Source of the DNA: an uncultured Acetatifactor sp.
Lineage (GTDB): Bacteria > Bacillota > Clostridia > Lachnospirales > Lachnospiraceae
NCBI GenBank assembly: GCA_910586435.1
Contig: CAJUGT010000042.1
Span: 1-14,703 of the forward strand
Length of the DNA stretch: 14,703 nt
Direction: 5' to 3'
This document shows positions 14,649-14,703 of the stretch, one piece after another. How positions within the stretch are numbered: the stretch's first letter is position 1; every line of letters begins with the position of its first letter. The position numbers and the translations under genes are program-made. Below the pieces are notes generated by a model. The model was not told the origin of the DNA. It did not search any database and saw nothing but the letters and a program-made list of their open reading frames with translations.

Positions 14649-14703
14649 TTTCCGGAAGTGCCGGATGGAATACGGAGTCCATTTATAAGGAATCAGTATT
14701 CCA
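14649..14703 (+). repeat. Tandem hairpin unit, copy 2 (cut by window edge)
   Basis: Identical to copy 1 over 55 bases, 108 bases downstream. The window ends inside the right arm of its 11-bp stem. Between the copies GGCGG (14625-14629) pairs with CCGCC (14643-14647), continued by CTG/CAG around GAAAA, giving another hairpin. More copies or a gene may follow outside. Confidence 0.9.

Overview
The window looks like a chromosomal segment of a Gram-positive Clostridia member, most likely Lachnospiraceae. The signs are AGGAGG-type ribosome binding sites, sigma-A promoters with 16-17 bp spacers, the style of the hybrid sensor kinase and two-HTH regulator, and a single-domain AsnA. The genus cannot be fixed from sequence alone. 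There are eight protein genes: six on the plus strand (217-12362), then two on the minus strand (12411-14327). No tRNA, rRNA, CRISPR array, transposase or phage gene is seen.

Left part (1-8278): a large multi-pass membrane protein resembling GT-C glycosyltransferases has its own promoter. It is followed by a sensory unit. A promoter at 2287-2315 precedes an unusually long (about 470 nt) leader with a degenerate direct repeat and a chain of four hairpins. The leader ends at the AGGAGG of a 1130-residue hybrid histidine kinase (two membrane segments, PAS-like region, HisKA, HATPase, two receiver domains). Sixty-four bases on lies a 675-residue regulator with two HTH segments and helical repeats. 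No promoter is evident between them, so kinase and regulator are probably co-transcribed.

Middle part (8279-12362): an AT-richer block encodes a secreted protein with two PPC-like beta domains and no recognised catalytic domain, preceded by a 24-bp-stem inverted repeat. Next come an unrecognised 260-residue protein and a SUKH (SMI1/KNR4) protein of the kind often used for immunity. The SUKH gene has a consensus promoter (TTGACA, 17 bp, TGATATAAT) and a structured 5' leader.

Right part (12363-14703): an HD-domain phosphohydrolase gene and asnA (aspartate-ammonia ligase) lie on the minus strand. The gap between them holds a possible plus-strand small transcript ending at a terminator whose loop contains the asnA stop codon. 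Divergent from asnA, a promoter reads toward the right edge into two copies of an identical 55-nt hairpin-forming sequence at a 108-bp period. This suggests a structured RNA or leader whose gene lies outside the window.

The best candidates for something undescribed are the kinase leader, the tandem hairpin units at the right edge, and the SUKH leader. These are structural readings by eye; family searches and covariance analysis were not possible here.
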